A DNA stretch of 64,000 bases from Gammaproteobacteria bacterium (GTDB lineage: Bacteria > Pseudomonadota > Gammaproteobacteria > Steroidobacterales > Rariloculaceae). Shown here one piece after another: positions 35,708-45,801 of the stretch. Made by a program: the position numbers and the translations under genes. Each line of letters begins with the position of its first letter. Positions within the stretch are counted from its first letter, which is position 1. Below the pieces are notes generated by a model that searched no databases, had not been told where the DNA came from, and saw only the letters and a list, made by a program, of their open reading frames with translations. Location of the stretch: the NCBI GenBank assembly GCA_022819855.1, contig JAJEGN010000007.1, positions 310,001-374,000 of the forward strand, written 5' to 3'.

Positions 35708-35857
35708 ATGGTGGTCCGCGACCAGGGCGGCTGGCACAACGGCGTCAGCCCTGCGCCGGGCCTTGCACTCGACTACCGAGCCACATACGTTAGGAGCGAC
35801 GAGGGCAAGCTCCAGGATATCGCCACCTTCCGCTCACGCAATCTCAAGACCCAATAA
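35708..35857 (+). CDS. Possible 49-codon ORF or gene remnant
   Basis: Starts 17 bases after the amidase and ends 13 bases before the next gene. The product (VVRDQGGWHNGVSPAPG..., ending FRSRNLKTQ) looks like the C-terminal end of a larger protein rather than a complete one. No start signal beyond the ATG. May be a relic of a gene deleted between amidase and M24 genes. Confidence 0.3.
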   Translation: MVVRDQGGWHNGVSPAPGLALDYRATYVRSDEGKLQDIATFRSRNLKTQ

Positions 35858-35870
35858 CAGGATGATTTAA

Positions 35871-37187
35871 ATGGAAAAGAGACTGAACGACCTCGTCGCA
35901 AGACTTTCGGACGGTCAACTGGATCGACGCGAATTCCTGACACGCATGGCAGTGATTCCCGGCGGCGTTGCTGCCGCTGCCGCTGTGCTCCCGTTGCTGC
36001 CTGCCGAAACTGCGCAGGCACAATTCGGCCCGCCGCCGTTCACGCCAGCCGAGGGGCAACGCCGTCATGCACGCATACGCGCGATGATGGCCGAGCAGGG
36101 TCTCGACTGCATGATCATCCCCCATCGTGCGGGCGACGGCGTCAACCTGCTCCAGTACGCCAGCTACGTTTCCGGCGGTGGCTTCTTCATGTTCGGCGAT
36201 GGCGCAGTCGTTTTTCCGCTCGAAGGCGATCCCATCACCGTCGCCAATCGCTTTCCATCGCCCTGGATCAGCCGCGCGAAACCGGTCGTCTTCGAAGATG
36301 GCGTGCAGGCGCCCCTGGGTCGTCAGATCGTTGAAGCCGTCGAAGAACTCGGAATGGAAAACAGCACGATCGGTGTCGTCGGCACGGTCACGGGCAGTGA
36401 AGGCCTGAATGAATTCATCAACGACGGTCTCGTGACCTACTCGACCTGGGCGGCCGTGCTTGCGGGCCTGCCGAACGCCGAATTCGTCGACATATCCGGC
36501 GACTTTGGCGTGCTGATGTCGATCAAGGGCGAGGAAGAGATTGCCGCGTGCGCCAATGCGGCGCTAATCGGCGAGCGCCTGCATGAGATGATGGTCGAGA
36601 CGACGCATGTCGGCATGGACTCCGCCGAGTTGCGCGAAAACGTGGCAGTGCACTTGTTGCGCAACGGCGCAACGGCCGACGTGCAGGCCGCTTTTTTCCC
36701 GCCGGGACCGATGCCTGACGGTTTTGTCTTCAATTCCGAATACGGAATTATCCACAATGGCGGGTACTGCCAGGTCACGCTCTGCATGGTCGTGGGCGCG
36801 ATGAGCGCCCAGATGGAGGCCCTGACCGAGGTTGCGCACGAACTGATGGATTACGGCGCCGAGCACCTGCGCGCCGGCAAGCGTTTCGGCGACCTCATGG
36901 AAGAGATGGAAAGCATCAGCACGCGATCGGGATACTGGCATCGGGTGCCGCATATTCACGGCATGCTCCCGATGATGCTCGTCGGCCCCGTCTTCCCCGG
37001 CGAGAACGCTCCGGGATCGCGAACGCTCGGCGCCGATGTCGAGGTTCAGGAAGGCATGCTCTTCAGCTTCGAGCCAAGCGCGCACGAGGGACCGATGGCA
37101 TCGGCGAAAGTCGGCGCAACTGCCGTCGTCACCGCCGATGGTCTGGACATATACAACACCATCGGCACGCGCGTGCAGCAGGTGTAG
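35871..37187 (+). CDS. Tat-exported creatinase/prolidase-fold (M24) protein
   Basis: 438 residues. A twin-arginine signal (DRREFLTRM plus hydrophobic stretch ending AQAQ) predicts folded export. The rest matches the Xaa-Pro aminopeptidase/creatinase two-domain architecture: an N-terminal creatinase-like domain, then the 'pita-bread' domain with IKGEEEIAACANAALIGERL. Of the five metal ligands of true M24 peptidases, the His (VPHIHGM) and a Glu (EVQEGMLFSFEP) are plausible, but the two Asp positions appear as Ser/Glu and Asn/Gly (NSEYGIIHNGGY). It may be a metal-free, creatinase-like hydrolase. Substrate unknown. Confidence 0.75.
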   Translation: MEKRLNDLVARLSDGQLDRREFLTRMAVIPGGVAAAAAVLPLLPAETAQAQFGPPPFTPAEGQRRHARIRAMMAEQGLDCMIIPHRAGDGVNLLQYASYVSGGGFFMFGDGAVVFPLEGDPITVANRFPSPWISRAKPVVFEDGVQAPLGRQIVEAVEELGMENSTIGVVGTVTGSEGLNEFINDGLVTYSTWAAVLAGLPNAEFVDISGDFGVLMSIKGEEEIAACANAALIGERLHEMMVETTHVGMDSAELRENVAVHLLRNGATADVQAAFFPPGPMPDGFVFNSEYGIIHNGGYCQVTLCMVVGAMSAQMEALTEVAHELMDYGAEHLRAGKRFGDLMEEMESISTRSGYWHRVPHIHGMLPMMLVGPVFPGENAPGSRTLGADVEVQEGMLFSFEPSAHEGPMASAKVGATAVVTADGLDIYNTIGTRVQQV

Positions 37188-37226
37188 GGGTGGAGACGCT
37201 GTCCGAATAAAGCAGCGGATCGTGGG

Positions 37227-38648
37227 ATGAAGCGACGCGGCAGCGGCTTGACGATGGAGCCGCAGGCAATGCGGGAACTGGCCGACAGGGCGACCGAGCT
37301 GCTGATCGAAAGGATGAGCGGATTGGACGGCGTGCCTGCCTGGGACGGGGAGTTCCGCGATGCGCTGAAGTCGTCGTCGATCCCTCCGGAAGACGGGCGC
37401 CCGGCTGACGAGGTCCTGGAGCAGGCCGCGCGGGAAGTGCTCCCGTTCGCGGCCCGACTGGATCACCCGAGGTTCTTTGGTTTCATTCCGTCGTCGGCAA
37501 CCTGGCCCGGCGTCATTGCGGACCTGATGGCGGCGGGGTTCAACATAAACTCCTGCACCTGGCTGGTTTCGAGCGGAACGAGCCAGATCGAGCTGACCGT
37601 GATCGACTGGATGCGAAACTGGATCGGTTACCCGGAGAGTGCCGGCGGACTGACCACCAGCGGCGGCTCCGCAGCGAGCGTCGAGGCATTGGTGGCCGCT
37701 CGGGAAGCCACGGGCAATCCCGAGCGGGCCGCGGTCTACCTGAGCGACCAGGCGCACAGCGCACTGCGCCGGGCCTCGCTGATTGTTGGCGTGCGGCGCG
37801 AACGGGTCCGCCTGGTACCTACCGATGACAGGTTTCGCATGGACACTGGTGAGCTGCGTCGGCAGATCGCCGAAGACCGTGCGAACGGCCTTGTTCCGAT
37901 GGCTGTTTGCGCCAACGCCGGCAGCTCCAGCACAGGTTCCATCGACCCGCTTCGGGAGTTGGCGGAGATCTGCGCTGACGAAGGCGCCTGGCTGCATGTT
38001 GATGCCGCCTACGGCGGATTCGCCCTGGTGACGGCGCGGGGCAAGCGCCTGCTGGACGGTATCGAGCTGGCGGACTCCGTGGGTATCGACGCGCACAAGT
38101 GGTTCTTTCAGCCGTACGAGGCTGCGGTGCTGATGGTAAGGAACGTCGAACACCTGGAACGCGCCTTCGCGCTCGGCCACGACGTGCTGCAGGACACCGT
38201 ATGGGGCGCCAATCACCCGAACTTCGCGGACCGCGGGCTGCAACTGAGCCGCTCGCCGCGCGCGCTCAAGATCTGGATGTCCGTGCAGACCTTCGGAATG
38301 GCCAGGTTCCGCGAGGCGGTGCTGCAGGGCATGGATCTGGCGCAGCAGGCCGCGGACTACGTCGAACAAAGCCCGAAGCTGGAGCTGATGGCGCAAGTGT
38401 CGCTTGGCATCGTGTGTTTCAGGGTCAATCCCGGCAGCGAATACGGCGAGGACGCCCTGGAGGACTTGAACCGGAAGGTGCTGGCGCACGTGTTCTGGGA
38501 CGATCTGGCCTTTCTCTCTTCAACCTCGCTGAAGGGGGTCTTCTCGCTGCGCATCTGCATTCTGAACCACACCACCACCTGGGAGGACGTGCGCAGCACG
38601 CTTGATCGCGTCGTGCAGCTCGCCGAGAGGGCGTTGGCAGGGAAATAA
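37227..38648 (+). CDS. Group II PLP-dependent decarboxylase (aromatic/glutamate type)
   Basis: 473 residues. The PLP Lys is in SVGIDAHKWFFQP; the substrate/PLP-contacting LHVDAAYGG and TTSGGSAASVEAL blocks are typical of aromatic-L-amino-acid decarboxylase and related enzymes. Substrate could be Tyr, Trp, DOPA or an acidic amino acid; the sequence alone does not tell. The ATG at 37227 is 40 bases after the M24 stop; an internal ATG at 37254 fits the usual family start better. Cytoplasmic enzyme, probably co-transcribed with the M24 gene. Confidence 0.87.
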   Translation: MKRRGSGLTMEPQAMRELADRATELLIERMSGLDGVPAWDGEFRDALKSSSIPPEDGRPADEVLEQAAREVLPFAARLDHPRFFGFIPSSATWPGVIADLMAAGFNINSCTWLVSSGTSQIELTVIDWMRNWIGYPESAGGLTTSGGSAASVEALVAAREATGNPERAAVYLSDQAHSALRRASLIVGVRRERVRLVPTDDRFRMDTGELRRQIAEDRANGLVPMAVCANAGSSSTGSIDPLRELAEICADEGAWLHVDAAYGGFALVTARGKRLLDGIELADSVGIDAHKWFFQPYEAAVLMVRNVEHLERAFALGHDVLQDTVWGANHPNFADRGLQLSRSPRALKIWMSVQTFGMARFREAVLQGMDLAQQAADYVEQSPKLELMAQVSLGIVCFRVNPGSEYGEDALEDLNRKVLAHVFWDDLAFLSSTSLKGVFSLRICILNHTTTWEDVRSTLDRVVQLAERALAGK

Positions 38649-38733
38649 ATGGCGGCGCAGCGACTTCGCGGTCCTGGCGGGAGACTGAAGCCCAAGGCCT
38701 GGCCGCGAACAACCCGCGAGGCGGACCGGGCAA

Positions 38734-41700
38734 TCAATATGGATGCGTGACGAGCGCGCCCGAAGGAGCGAAGTCCTCGAGAATCAGATAGCAGCATGGC
38801 GCGAGAAACAGCGTGACAACGGTCGCGAAGATCACGCCCCAGGCCAGTGAGATGGCCATGGGCACGACGAACACCGTGGCCGGATTCGTGTTGAGCATCA
38901 GCGGCAGGAGTCCCGCGAACGTGGTGGCCGATGTGATGACGATGGGGCGAAACCGCACGACGGCGGATCGATGCGCGGCCGTGAACGCATCGGCGCCCAT
39001 GCGCCGCTGCCGATTGGCGTAGTCGACCAGCACCAGGCTCGAGTTCACCACGACACCAGCCAGAGCGATCAATCCGAGAATGGAAGCGGTCAGGATGGAC
39101 CAACCCATCACCATGTGCCCGATGACGGCGCCCACCGAGGCGAACGGAATCACGCTCATGATCACCAGCGGTTGCAGGTAGGAGCGCAGCGGAATGGCCA
39201 GCAGCGCATAAATCATCAGCAATGCGATCGGTATCAGATTCATCAGGCCGGTAAAGGATTCATCGCGCGCCTCCTGCTCACCGGTAAGGGAGTAGCTGAT
39301 ACCGCGGTAGCTTGCGAGGATTCTCGGCAAGGCGTCGGCCGAGATGGCGGAGAGCACCGCCTCCGCGGAGACGATGTCCCTGTCAACGTCGGCACGCACC
39401 GTGACCACGCGCTGGCGATCGACTCGCGTGATGTCGGAGTAGCCGGTGCCAAGCGTGAATTCCGCCACCGCCGCGAAGGGCATCTCCGTGCCGTCGGCGG
39501 CGCGAACCCGCATGTCTTCGAGATCGCCCAGGGAGCGTCGTTCGAGTTCGGGATAGCGGACCATGACCCGGACGTCCTCCGTCCCACGCTGCACCCGCTG
39601 GACCTCCTCGCCGTAGAACGCCTGCCGCGCCTGCCGCGCCAGATCGTTGAGCGTCAGGCCAACAAGCCGACCCTCCGGACGAAGCGACAGCTTCGCCTCC
39701 TGTTTCCCGGAGCGGAACGAATCCGAGATGTCCACCACGCCATCGAAACGCGCGAGTTCGCCGCGCAATTCCGCCGCGGCGAGCGCCAGCTCGTCGACAT
39801 TCCTGCCCTGAAGCTGGATCGAGATGGCATCCCCGATCGCAAGTCCCGTCGTCCCGAAGGTCAGTGACACGCTGTCGTAAATCGGTCCCGTCAGCTCGCG
39901 CCAGCGTTCGACCATGCCGGTGACGGAGATGTTGCCGCGCTCGCTGAGCGGCAGAAGCGCGAGCACCAGTTCCGCCGTGTGACTTTGCGGAGCGGCGGTA
40001 AACCGGCCTCCGAGCGGCTGGCCCACCGAGGAGAACACATGCTGGATGAGTGAGGAGGAGAGATCCGGATAAGCGGCATCGAGTTCCGACTTCAGTTCGA
40101 TCGCCGCCTGTTCGATCTGCCTCGCGGCCCGCGCGGTTTCGGATACGTCAATGCCTTCCGGCATTTCGAGCCGGGCGACGAGATCGTCGCCCTCCGTGGC
40201 CGGGAGAAACTGTATCTCGACGCGACCGCTGGCGATCAGGGCGAAAGTGATCAGCAATGCCCCGAAGCCGCAGGTCAGTGTCACGTAGCGCCACTCCAGT
40301 ACACGTTGCAACACCTGCCCGAAGGTGTCGTGAGCGAACCGCTCCATACCGAACGAGATCCTGTTCTGAAACCTGGTCCAACGGCCGGCGAAGCCGCTGC
40401 CGGCGGAGTCCGGGTCGGTGACTTTTCGATGGGCAAGGTGCGCCGGCAGAATGAACTGGGATTCGATGACGCTGAATACGAGGCAGATGACGACGACGTA
40501 ACCGATGACCGAAAAGAGCTGACCGATATCGCCCGGAGTGAATATGAGCGGCATGAACGCCGCAACGGTGGTAATGACCCCGAAGATGACCGGCACTGCG
40601 ACTTCCGCCGTGCCCTCCACGGCCGCGGTCATCCTGTCCTTGCCGTGACGTTCGTGCGAGAACACCCGCTCGCCCACGACGATGGCATCGTCGACCACGA
40701 TGCCGAGGACCAGGATGAATCCGACCACGGAGAGCGTGCTGATCGTAATGCCCACGGCCCCGAAAACGGCGATCGTGCCCAGCATCGCGATCGGAATACC
40801 CGCGGCCACCCACATGGCCAGGCGAAACTGCAGCGGCAGGCTCAGCAATACCAGCACCAGGGCCAGCCCGCTCGCAGCGGCGCCGAGGAGAATGTCGATC
40901 CGATCCCGGAGGACCAGGGATTCATCCTGCCAGATGGTCAGTTCGATGCCGTCGGGCACACGCGCGCGAGCTTCCTCCACGTAGGCCGAAACCTGTTCGG
41001 CGATCTCCACGACATCTTCGTCCCCGATCTGGTATACCTTGATCATCGCGGCAGGCATGCCGTCGAATCGGGCCTGCGTGTCGCCTTCCTGAAAGCCGTC
41101 GACGATGTTGGCGACCTCGTCGAGCAGAACTCGCGTGCCGTCCTCCCGCGACAGGACGACGATGTCCCGGAAATCCTCGCCGCGATAGGCCTGCCCCTGG
41201 GTCCTGAGCATGATTTCCCCGGCGCCGGTCCTGATCGACCCGCCGGGCATGTCCAGCGACGTGCGCCGCACGGCGTCGGCCACCTGATCGAACGTCAATC
41301 CCAGCCGTCGCAGCGTTTCCTCGGAAACCTCGATGGAGATCTCATCGGGCCGGACGTAGGTCACCTCGACCCTGGAGACGGCCGGCAGGGCCGCGATCTC
41401 CTCGCGCATCTCGAGCGCCAGTTCCTTGAGCGTACGCTCGTCGGCGTTCCCGTAGATCGCGACTTCCATGCCATCGTTGAGCAGGGTCACCAGCGAGACG
41501 ATGGGCCGTTCGGTTTCCACGGGAAACGTGTTGATGGCGTCCACCTGGCCCTTGACTTCGTTGAGCACCTGGACCCTGTCGGCGCCTTCCTCGATCTCGA
41601 CGATGACCTGGCTGCGGCCTTCGCTCGAGGTCGAGGTGATCCGGTCGACGCCCTGGATGCCCTCCAGCGCCTCTTCGATTCTCAGGCTGACTCCGTTTTC

Positions 41701-41880
41701 GACCTCTTCCGGCGCGGCGCCGAGGTACGGGACAGTTATCTGGATGATGCCGAGGTCGATGGGCGGCATCTCCTCCTGTCGAAGCTGAAAAACGGATATC
41801 AGGCCTCCGACTACGAGGATCGTCATCAACAGGTTTGCGGCGACGGGGTTGTAGACGAACCAGCCGATTATGCGCTTCAT
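38734..41880 (-). CDS. RND-family efflux permease
   Basis: 1048 residues, the full RND length, with 12 predicted helices and two large periplasmic loops. The N terminus (MKRIIGWFVYNPVAANLLM) and the TM4 motif GIVVDDAIVVGERVF, carrying the proton-relay Asp pair, are typical of AcrB/MexB-like transporters. Start overlaps the stop of the adaptor gene as ATGA. With the adaptor it forms a tripartite pump; no outer-membrane TolC-type gene is in the window, so a shared one is expected. Substrate range (drugs, bile-like compounds or toxic aromatics) is not predictable. Confidence 0.93.
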   Translation of the reverse strand: MKRIIGWFVYNPVAANLLMTILVVGGLISVFQLRQEEMPPIDLGIIQITVPYLGAAPEEVENGVSLRIEEALEGIQGVDRITSTSSEGRSQVIVEIEEGADRVQVLNEVKGQVDAINTFPVETERPIVSLVTLLNDGMEVAIYGNADERTLKELALEMREEIAALPAVSRVEVTYVRPDEISIEVSEETLRRLGLTFDQVADAVRRTSLDMPGGSIRTGAGEIMLRTQGQAYRGEDFRDIVVLSREDGTRVLLDEVANIVDGFQEGDTQARFDGMPAAMIKVYQIGDEDVVEIAEQVSAYVEEARARVPDGIELTIWQDESLVLRDRIDILLGAAASGLALVLVLLSLPLQFRLAMWVAAGIPIAMLGTIAVFGAVGITISTLSVVGFILVLGIVVDDAIVVGERVFSHERHGKDRMTAAVEGTAEVAVPVIFGVITTVAAFMPLIFTPGDIGQLFSVIGYVVVICLVFSVIESQFILPAHLAHRKVTDPDSAGSGFAGRWTRFQNRISFGMERFAHDTFGQVLQRVLEWRYVTLTCGFGALLITFALIASGRVEIQFLPATEGDDLVARLEMPEGIDVSETARAARQIEQAAIELKSELDAAYPDLSSSLIQHVFSSVGQPLGGRFTAAPQSHTAELVLALLPLSERGNISVTGMVERWRELTGPIYDSVSLTFGTTGLAIGDAISIQLQGRNVDELALAAAELRGELARFDGVVDISDSFRSGKQEAKLSLRPEGRLVGLTLNDLARQARQAFYGEEVQRVQRGTEDVRVMVRYPELERRSLGDLEDMRVRAADGTEMPFAAVAEFTLGTGYSDITRVDRQRVVTVRADVDRDIVSAEAVLSAISADALPRILASYRGISYSLTGEQEARDESFTGLMNLIPIALLMIYALLAIPLRSYLQPLVIMSVIPFASVGAVIGHMVMGWSILTASILGLIALAGVVVNSSLVLVDYANRQRRMGADAFTAAHRSAVVRFRPIVITSATTFAGLLPLMLNTNPATVFVVPMAISLAWGVIFATVVTLFLAPCCYLILEDFAPSGALVTHPY

Positions 41881-43064
41881 GGCCCGGGCGCCTGCGGCCC
41901 TCCAAACGCATCGTCAGTCACAACCTCCACGCGCATGCCGTCGACCACGGCCTGCAGCGCGGAGACGCTGACGCGTTCGCCCCGGTCAAGCCCGCCGTCG
42001 ATATAGGCGTCGTCGCCGTAGATGCGGGCGATGCTTACAGTCCGAAACCGCAGCCGGTCGTCGGCGCCCACAACCAGGACCTGATTGCCGTTGCGGATCG
42101 CCGAGCGCGGCAGTATGACGACATCGTCGGTCGAGCGGCCCAGGATTTCCGCGTTGACGAAAAGGCCCACGGGAGGCGGTACGTAGTCGGGGTCTTTGGT
42201 CATGTTTTCCGCGGCGCTGATGCGCGCAACGGCGTGCACCATTCGGCTGCGCAAGTCGATTTCCGCTTCGGTGCGCGCGAGCTTGCCGTGCCATTGCTGC
42301 TGCTCGCCGGCGAATTCCGCGGACAGCACGACATCCGGGGCGGTGGCCTGATCCAGCTCGCCGTACTGCATGGGCGGCAGATCGAGAAAGGCGAGCTGGC
42401 GATCGGCGATCGGCAGGCGAATCTCGAGATAGTCCAGGGCGTACAGGCGCGCGATGGGCGCACCGCGGCTCACGAATTGCCCGGGGTCGACCTGCTCGGC
42501 CCGCACCAGTCCCGAAAAAGCTGCGCGGACCTCCGTTCTCGACAGGTCGCGTTCAGCCTGTTCCAACGCCTCCCTCGCATCTTCGAGTGCGGCGGCAGCG
42601 ACGCGCGCGACCCTCATGCCCGATTCCACGTCGGAAGGGCTGATCAACCGGCGGGATTCCATCTCCTGGAGCCGCTGCAGCTCGAATCGGGCAAATTCAT
42701 CCTCCGCGGTCGTTCGGTTCACCGCCGCGCGCGCCCTGACAACGGCGCTGCGATAGTCCCGGTCATCGATACGCAGCAGCGGTTCGCCTTCGTCGAAATA
42801 GCCGCCCGGAACCAGGTTCGGAGCGATCCACACGACGTTCCCCGAAACCTCGGGCACGAGGTCGACCTCGGTGCGCGGGGCGACCGTTCCCTGGGCGTGC
42901 ACGATCATGCGCACGCTCGTGGGCGCCACTTCGACCACGCGGACGGTCGGCGCTGCAGCTTCGGGCTCGCTCGGGACGAGCTGCCGGCTGGTCGCCAGCA
43001 GTATCGCCGTGATCGCAACGGAAACGGCCACCACAGCCATCCCGACACCGACCTTGCGTTTCAT
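41877..43064 (-). CDS. RND efflux periplasmic adaptor (membrane fusion protein)
   Basis: 395 residues from the ATG at 43064, chosen over one 10 codons upstream because GAGGAG stands 8 bases before it. A single N-terminal membrane anchor, a split biotinyl-lipoyl domain (GTVAPRTEVDLVPEVSGNVV and later FSGLVRAEQVDPGQFVSRG), a coiled-coil hairpin (DEFARFELQRLQEMES) and beta-barrel/membrane-proximal domains give the standard adaptor order. Translationally coupled to the permease. Its promoter lies in the 228-base region shared with the divergent beta-lactamase-fold gene. Confidence 0.92.
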   Translation of the reverse strand: MKRKVGVGMAVVAVSVAITAILLATSRQLVPSEPEAAAPTVRVVEVAPTSVRMIVHAQGTVAPRTEVDLVPEVSGNVVWIAPNLVPGGYFDEGEPLLRIDDRDYRSAVVRARAAVNRTTAEDEFARFELQRLQEMESRRLISPSDVESGMRVARVAAAALEDAREALEQAERDLSRTEVRAAFSGLVRAEQVDPGQFVSRGAPIARLYALDYLEIRLPIADRQLAFLDLPPMQYGELDQATAPDVVLSAEFAGEQQQWHGKLARTEAEIDLRSRMVHAVARISAAENMTKDPDYVPPPVGLFVNAEILGRSTDDVVILPRSAIRNGNQVLVVGADDRLRFRTVSIARIYGDDAYIDGGLDRGERVSVSALQAVVDGMRVEVVTDDAFGGPQAPGP

Positions 43065-43292
43065 GCTTGCTGCTCCTCGGCGGCGAAAACTCAAGCGGAC
43101 TACTGACGTACGCCTGTTTTCGCTTGTCCGAACGCTACACGGTTATTGCTCAGCGGCGCAAGCGAACGATCGGTAACAACGGGTTGAAGTCGCTTCCATC
43201 GTCCCGAGCTACAATGCGGACTCGCCCAGCCGTCCGGCGCAGCTGACGCGTACAGGCTCTGTGGCTGGACGGGATGTAGTTGGAGCATAACC

Positions 43293-44204
43293 ATGACACT
43301 CAATCACTCTGCGCGGACGCTATTGCGACAGTTCACCCACCTCGTCCCCGCCATCCGGACCATCCCCGCCATCGTCGCCGTCTTGCTGCTGGCTGCTCCG
43401 ACCGCCGAGGTGCAGGCCCAGGACCCCGACTGGTCCAGGCCCTTTCCGGGACACCGTGTCATCGGAAATCTCTATGCGGTCGGCACGTACGGCCTTGGCG
43501 TCTTTCTGATCACTTCCGAGGATGGCCACATCCTGATCAACACGGGACTCGAGGACTCCACGCCGCTCATCCGGACGAACATCGAGTCGGTGGGCCATCG
43601 GTTTGAAGACATCAGGATCCTGCTGACCATGCAGTCCCACTGGGACCACACCGCCGCCCTGGCCGAAATCAAGGAAATCACCGGGGCCGAAATGTGGGCC
43701 ACGGCCGATGACGCAAGAGTTCTCGAGGACGGCGGTTTCAGCGACCCGCATTTCGGCGGCAACGTGTCGTTCCGCCCGGTCGAGGTTGACAGGATCATCG
43801 GCGACGGCGAGATCATCGAACTCGGCGACACGCGCCTGCGCGTGCATGAACATCCGGGCCACACGGAAGGCAGCTCCAGCTACTCCATGCAAGTGAACGA
43901 AAACGGCCGAGACTACGCCGTGGTGGTTGCCAACCTGGGCACGATCAACGAAGGCAAGAGGCTGGTTGTCGATCCGACCTACCCCGGGGTAGCCGAGGAC
44001 TTCGCGCGGACTTACGCGAGCCAGAAGGCCATGGAGGTCGATGTCTGGGTGGCCGCCCACGGCGGTCAGTACGGAATGCACGACAAGTACGCGCCGGGCC
44101 AGGCCTACGATCCGGATACGTTTGTAGATCCGGAAGGGTTCCTCGCCGAAGTCGAGCGTCTCGAGCGCATCTACGAGGAGCAGATCGAAGCGGAGCGGCG
44201 CTGA
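43293..44204 (+). CDS. Secreted metallo-beta-lactamase-fold protein, B3-like with Gln variant
   Basis: 303 residues with a signal peptide (cleavage near VQAQ). The zinc motif is QSHWDH (Gln114, His116, Asp118, His119), where typical subclass B3 enzymes have His-x-His-x-Asp-His; the Gln variant is known in GOB-type B3 enzymes. HPGHTEGSSSY and AHGGQYGMHDKY match the other B3 zinc-ligand regions. It may be a true carbapenemase or another secreted hydrolase of the fold. GGAG precedes the ATG. Divergent from an efflux operon. Confidence 0.8.
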   Translation: MTLNHSARTLLRQFTHLVPAIRTIPAIVAVLLLAAPTAEVQAQDPDWSRPFPGHRVIGNLYAVGTYGLGVFLITSEDGHILINTGLEDSTPLIRTNIESVGHRFEDIRILLTMQSHWDHTAALAEIKEITGAEMWATADDARVLEDGGFSDPHFGGNVSFRPVEVDRIIGDGEIIELGDTRLRVHEHPGHTEGSSSYSMQVNENGRDYAVVVANLGTINEGKRLVVDPTYPGVAEDFARTYASQKAMEVDVWVAAHGGQYGMHDKYAPGQAYDPDTFVDPEGFLAEVERLERIYEEQIEAERR

Positions 44205-44413
44205 GCTTTCCGAGGGCGTTCCGCAACCGGGGCGCGCAATGCCGGCGGCAGCAACGGGGTCGGAACGCGTCGGGTCGCGCCCCGCCAGTGGACAACACGC
44301 CGAGCAACCCGCCGATCATGTCCCTTTCGTCCTGGAAGACCGTCCGTTCTTGAGCACAGTTCGGGCTACCATACGAGTAATTCCGGATGGCGAAATCTGA
44401 AAAGGAGGTCGCC

Positions 44414-45568
44414 ATGATGAAGCATTCCCTCCGCTCCATCTGCACGCTTGGACTCCTGCTTTCCGTGGCGCCACCCATTGCGGCCCAGTTAGGAGAAGCG
44501 ACAGGTGCGCAAATACTCACCGTCGACCATTACGTCCCCACGGTCTCAACTGTGCCTGCGATCGAAGGCGAAATTGCTCAGCTCTACGTCAGGGAGCGTG
44601 CGCAACCGGAAACCATCGTTCGCGGGCTGAATCTCGAGGGCAGGGTCATCCTGTTCGTCCACGGCGCCGGAACTCCGGCCGAGGTGGCGTTCGACGTACC
44701 GCATCGCGGCTACAGTTGGATGGAGCACGTTGCTCTGGCGGGCTTCGACGTGTTTTCGATGGACACGACCGGATACGGCCGGTCGACGCGGCCCTTGCTG
44801 ATGAACGACCCGTGCAACCTGTCCGAGAGTCAGCAAGCCGACCTTGTGCCACAGTTTCTGGACGCTCCGTGTCCTCCAAGCTACCCCTACTCCGCGACCA
44901 CGATTGCGTCGGACTGGCACGATATCGATACGGTTGTCGATTACCTCAGGCGATTGCGCGGCGTCGAACGCGTCAGTCTGGTGGGCTGGTCGCTAGGCGG
45001 TCCTCGCGCGGGTGGATATGCCGCCCGTTACCCGGACAAGGTGGATCGTCTCGTGCTGCTCGCCCCCGCATACCGTCGCGACGCTCCCGCCGATCCGCCC
45101 GATCGTCCCGTCGAAGGCGCCGCCATGACGAAACAGTCCCGCCAGGATTTCGTTTCGAACTGGAATCGGCAGGTCGGTTGTTCCGAACAGTACGAACCCG
45201 CCGTCAGCGAAGCTGTCTGGACGGCGATGATGGCATCGGACCCGGTCGGTGCGACCTGGGGCACCGGTGTACGCCGGGCGCCCCGGACCGCGGTATGGGG
45301 ATGGACAGCGGACGTCGTTGCTGAGACCGAGACGCCCATGTTGCTGGTCGCCCCGATCCACGATGCCCAGGTTGCCGCCGAACGGGTTCACCAGTTGTAC
45401 GAGGATCTGGGATCCGACAACAAGATTCTGATCGACCTTGGCTGTGCGTCCCACAACGCGATGTGGGAAACCAACCGGCTGCTGCTGTTCGATGCCTCCG
45501 TCGAGTGGCTGAGGGACGGAACCGCGAATGGTGTTGAGAGTGGCGTGCTGACGATGGGGTATCGGTGA
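44414..45568 (+). CDS. Secreted alpha/beta hydrolase
   Basis: 384 residues from the ATG at 44414, directly after AAAGGAGGT, a near-perfect ribosome-binding site; an upstream ATG at 44387 would place that site inside the gene. A signal peptide (LGLLLSVAPPIAAQ) predicts export. The hydrolase fold is shown by the oxyanion HGAG motif, DTTGYGRST, the nucleophile elbow GWSLGGPRAGG and a late Asp and His (ASHNAMW). Cys residues suggest disulphides. Substrate unknown. Confidence 0.85.
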   Translation: MMKHSLRSICTLGLLLSVAPPIAAQLGEATGAQILTVDHYVPTVSTVPAIEGEIAQLYVRERAQPETIVRGLNLEGRVILFVHGAGTPAEVAFDVPHRGYSWMEHVALAGFDVFSMDTTGYGRSTRPLLMNDPCNLSESQQADLVPQFLDAPCPPSYPYSATTIASDWHDIDTVVDYLRRLRGVERVSLVGWSLGGPRAGGYAARYPDKVDRLVLLAPAYRRDAPADPPDRPVEGAAMTKQSRQDFVSNWNRQVGCSEQYEPAVSEAVWTAMMASDPVGATWGTGVRRAPRTAVWGWTADVVAETETPMLLVAPIHDAQVAAERVHQLYEDLGSDNKILIDLGCASHNAMWETNRLLLFDASVEWLRDGTANGVESGVLTMGYR

Positions 45569-45801
45569 CAAGACGGCTACTCGATCGGGTCGTGTGATCG
45601 CGACTGGCTTGTTAACCACACCAATCAGCTTGGGGCCGGCGCCTACGCGAGGCGCAACCCGAATCACTCCGATCGTACAAATTCAACAGGCACCTCCAAG
45701 AGCCCGGGACAGTATTCCGAGAACGCTCTACAGTGGAGGCTTGACCTGACTCACGCCGTTGGGGACAGTTGGATTATCTGACGACGTCTGGAGTTCGCCC
45801 C

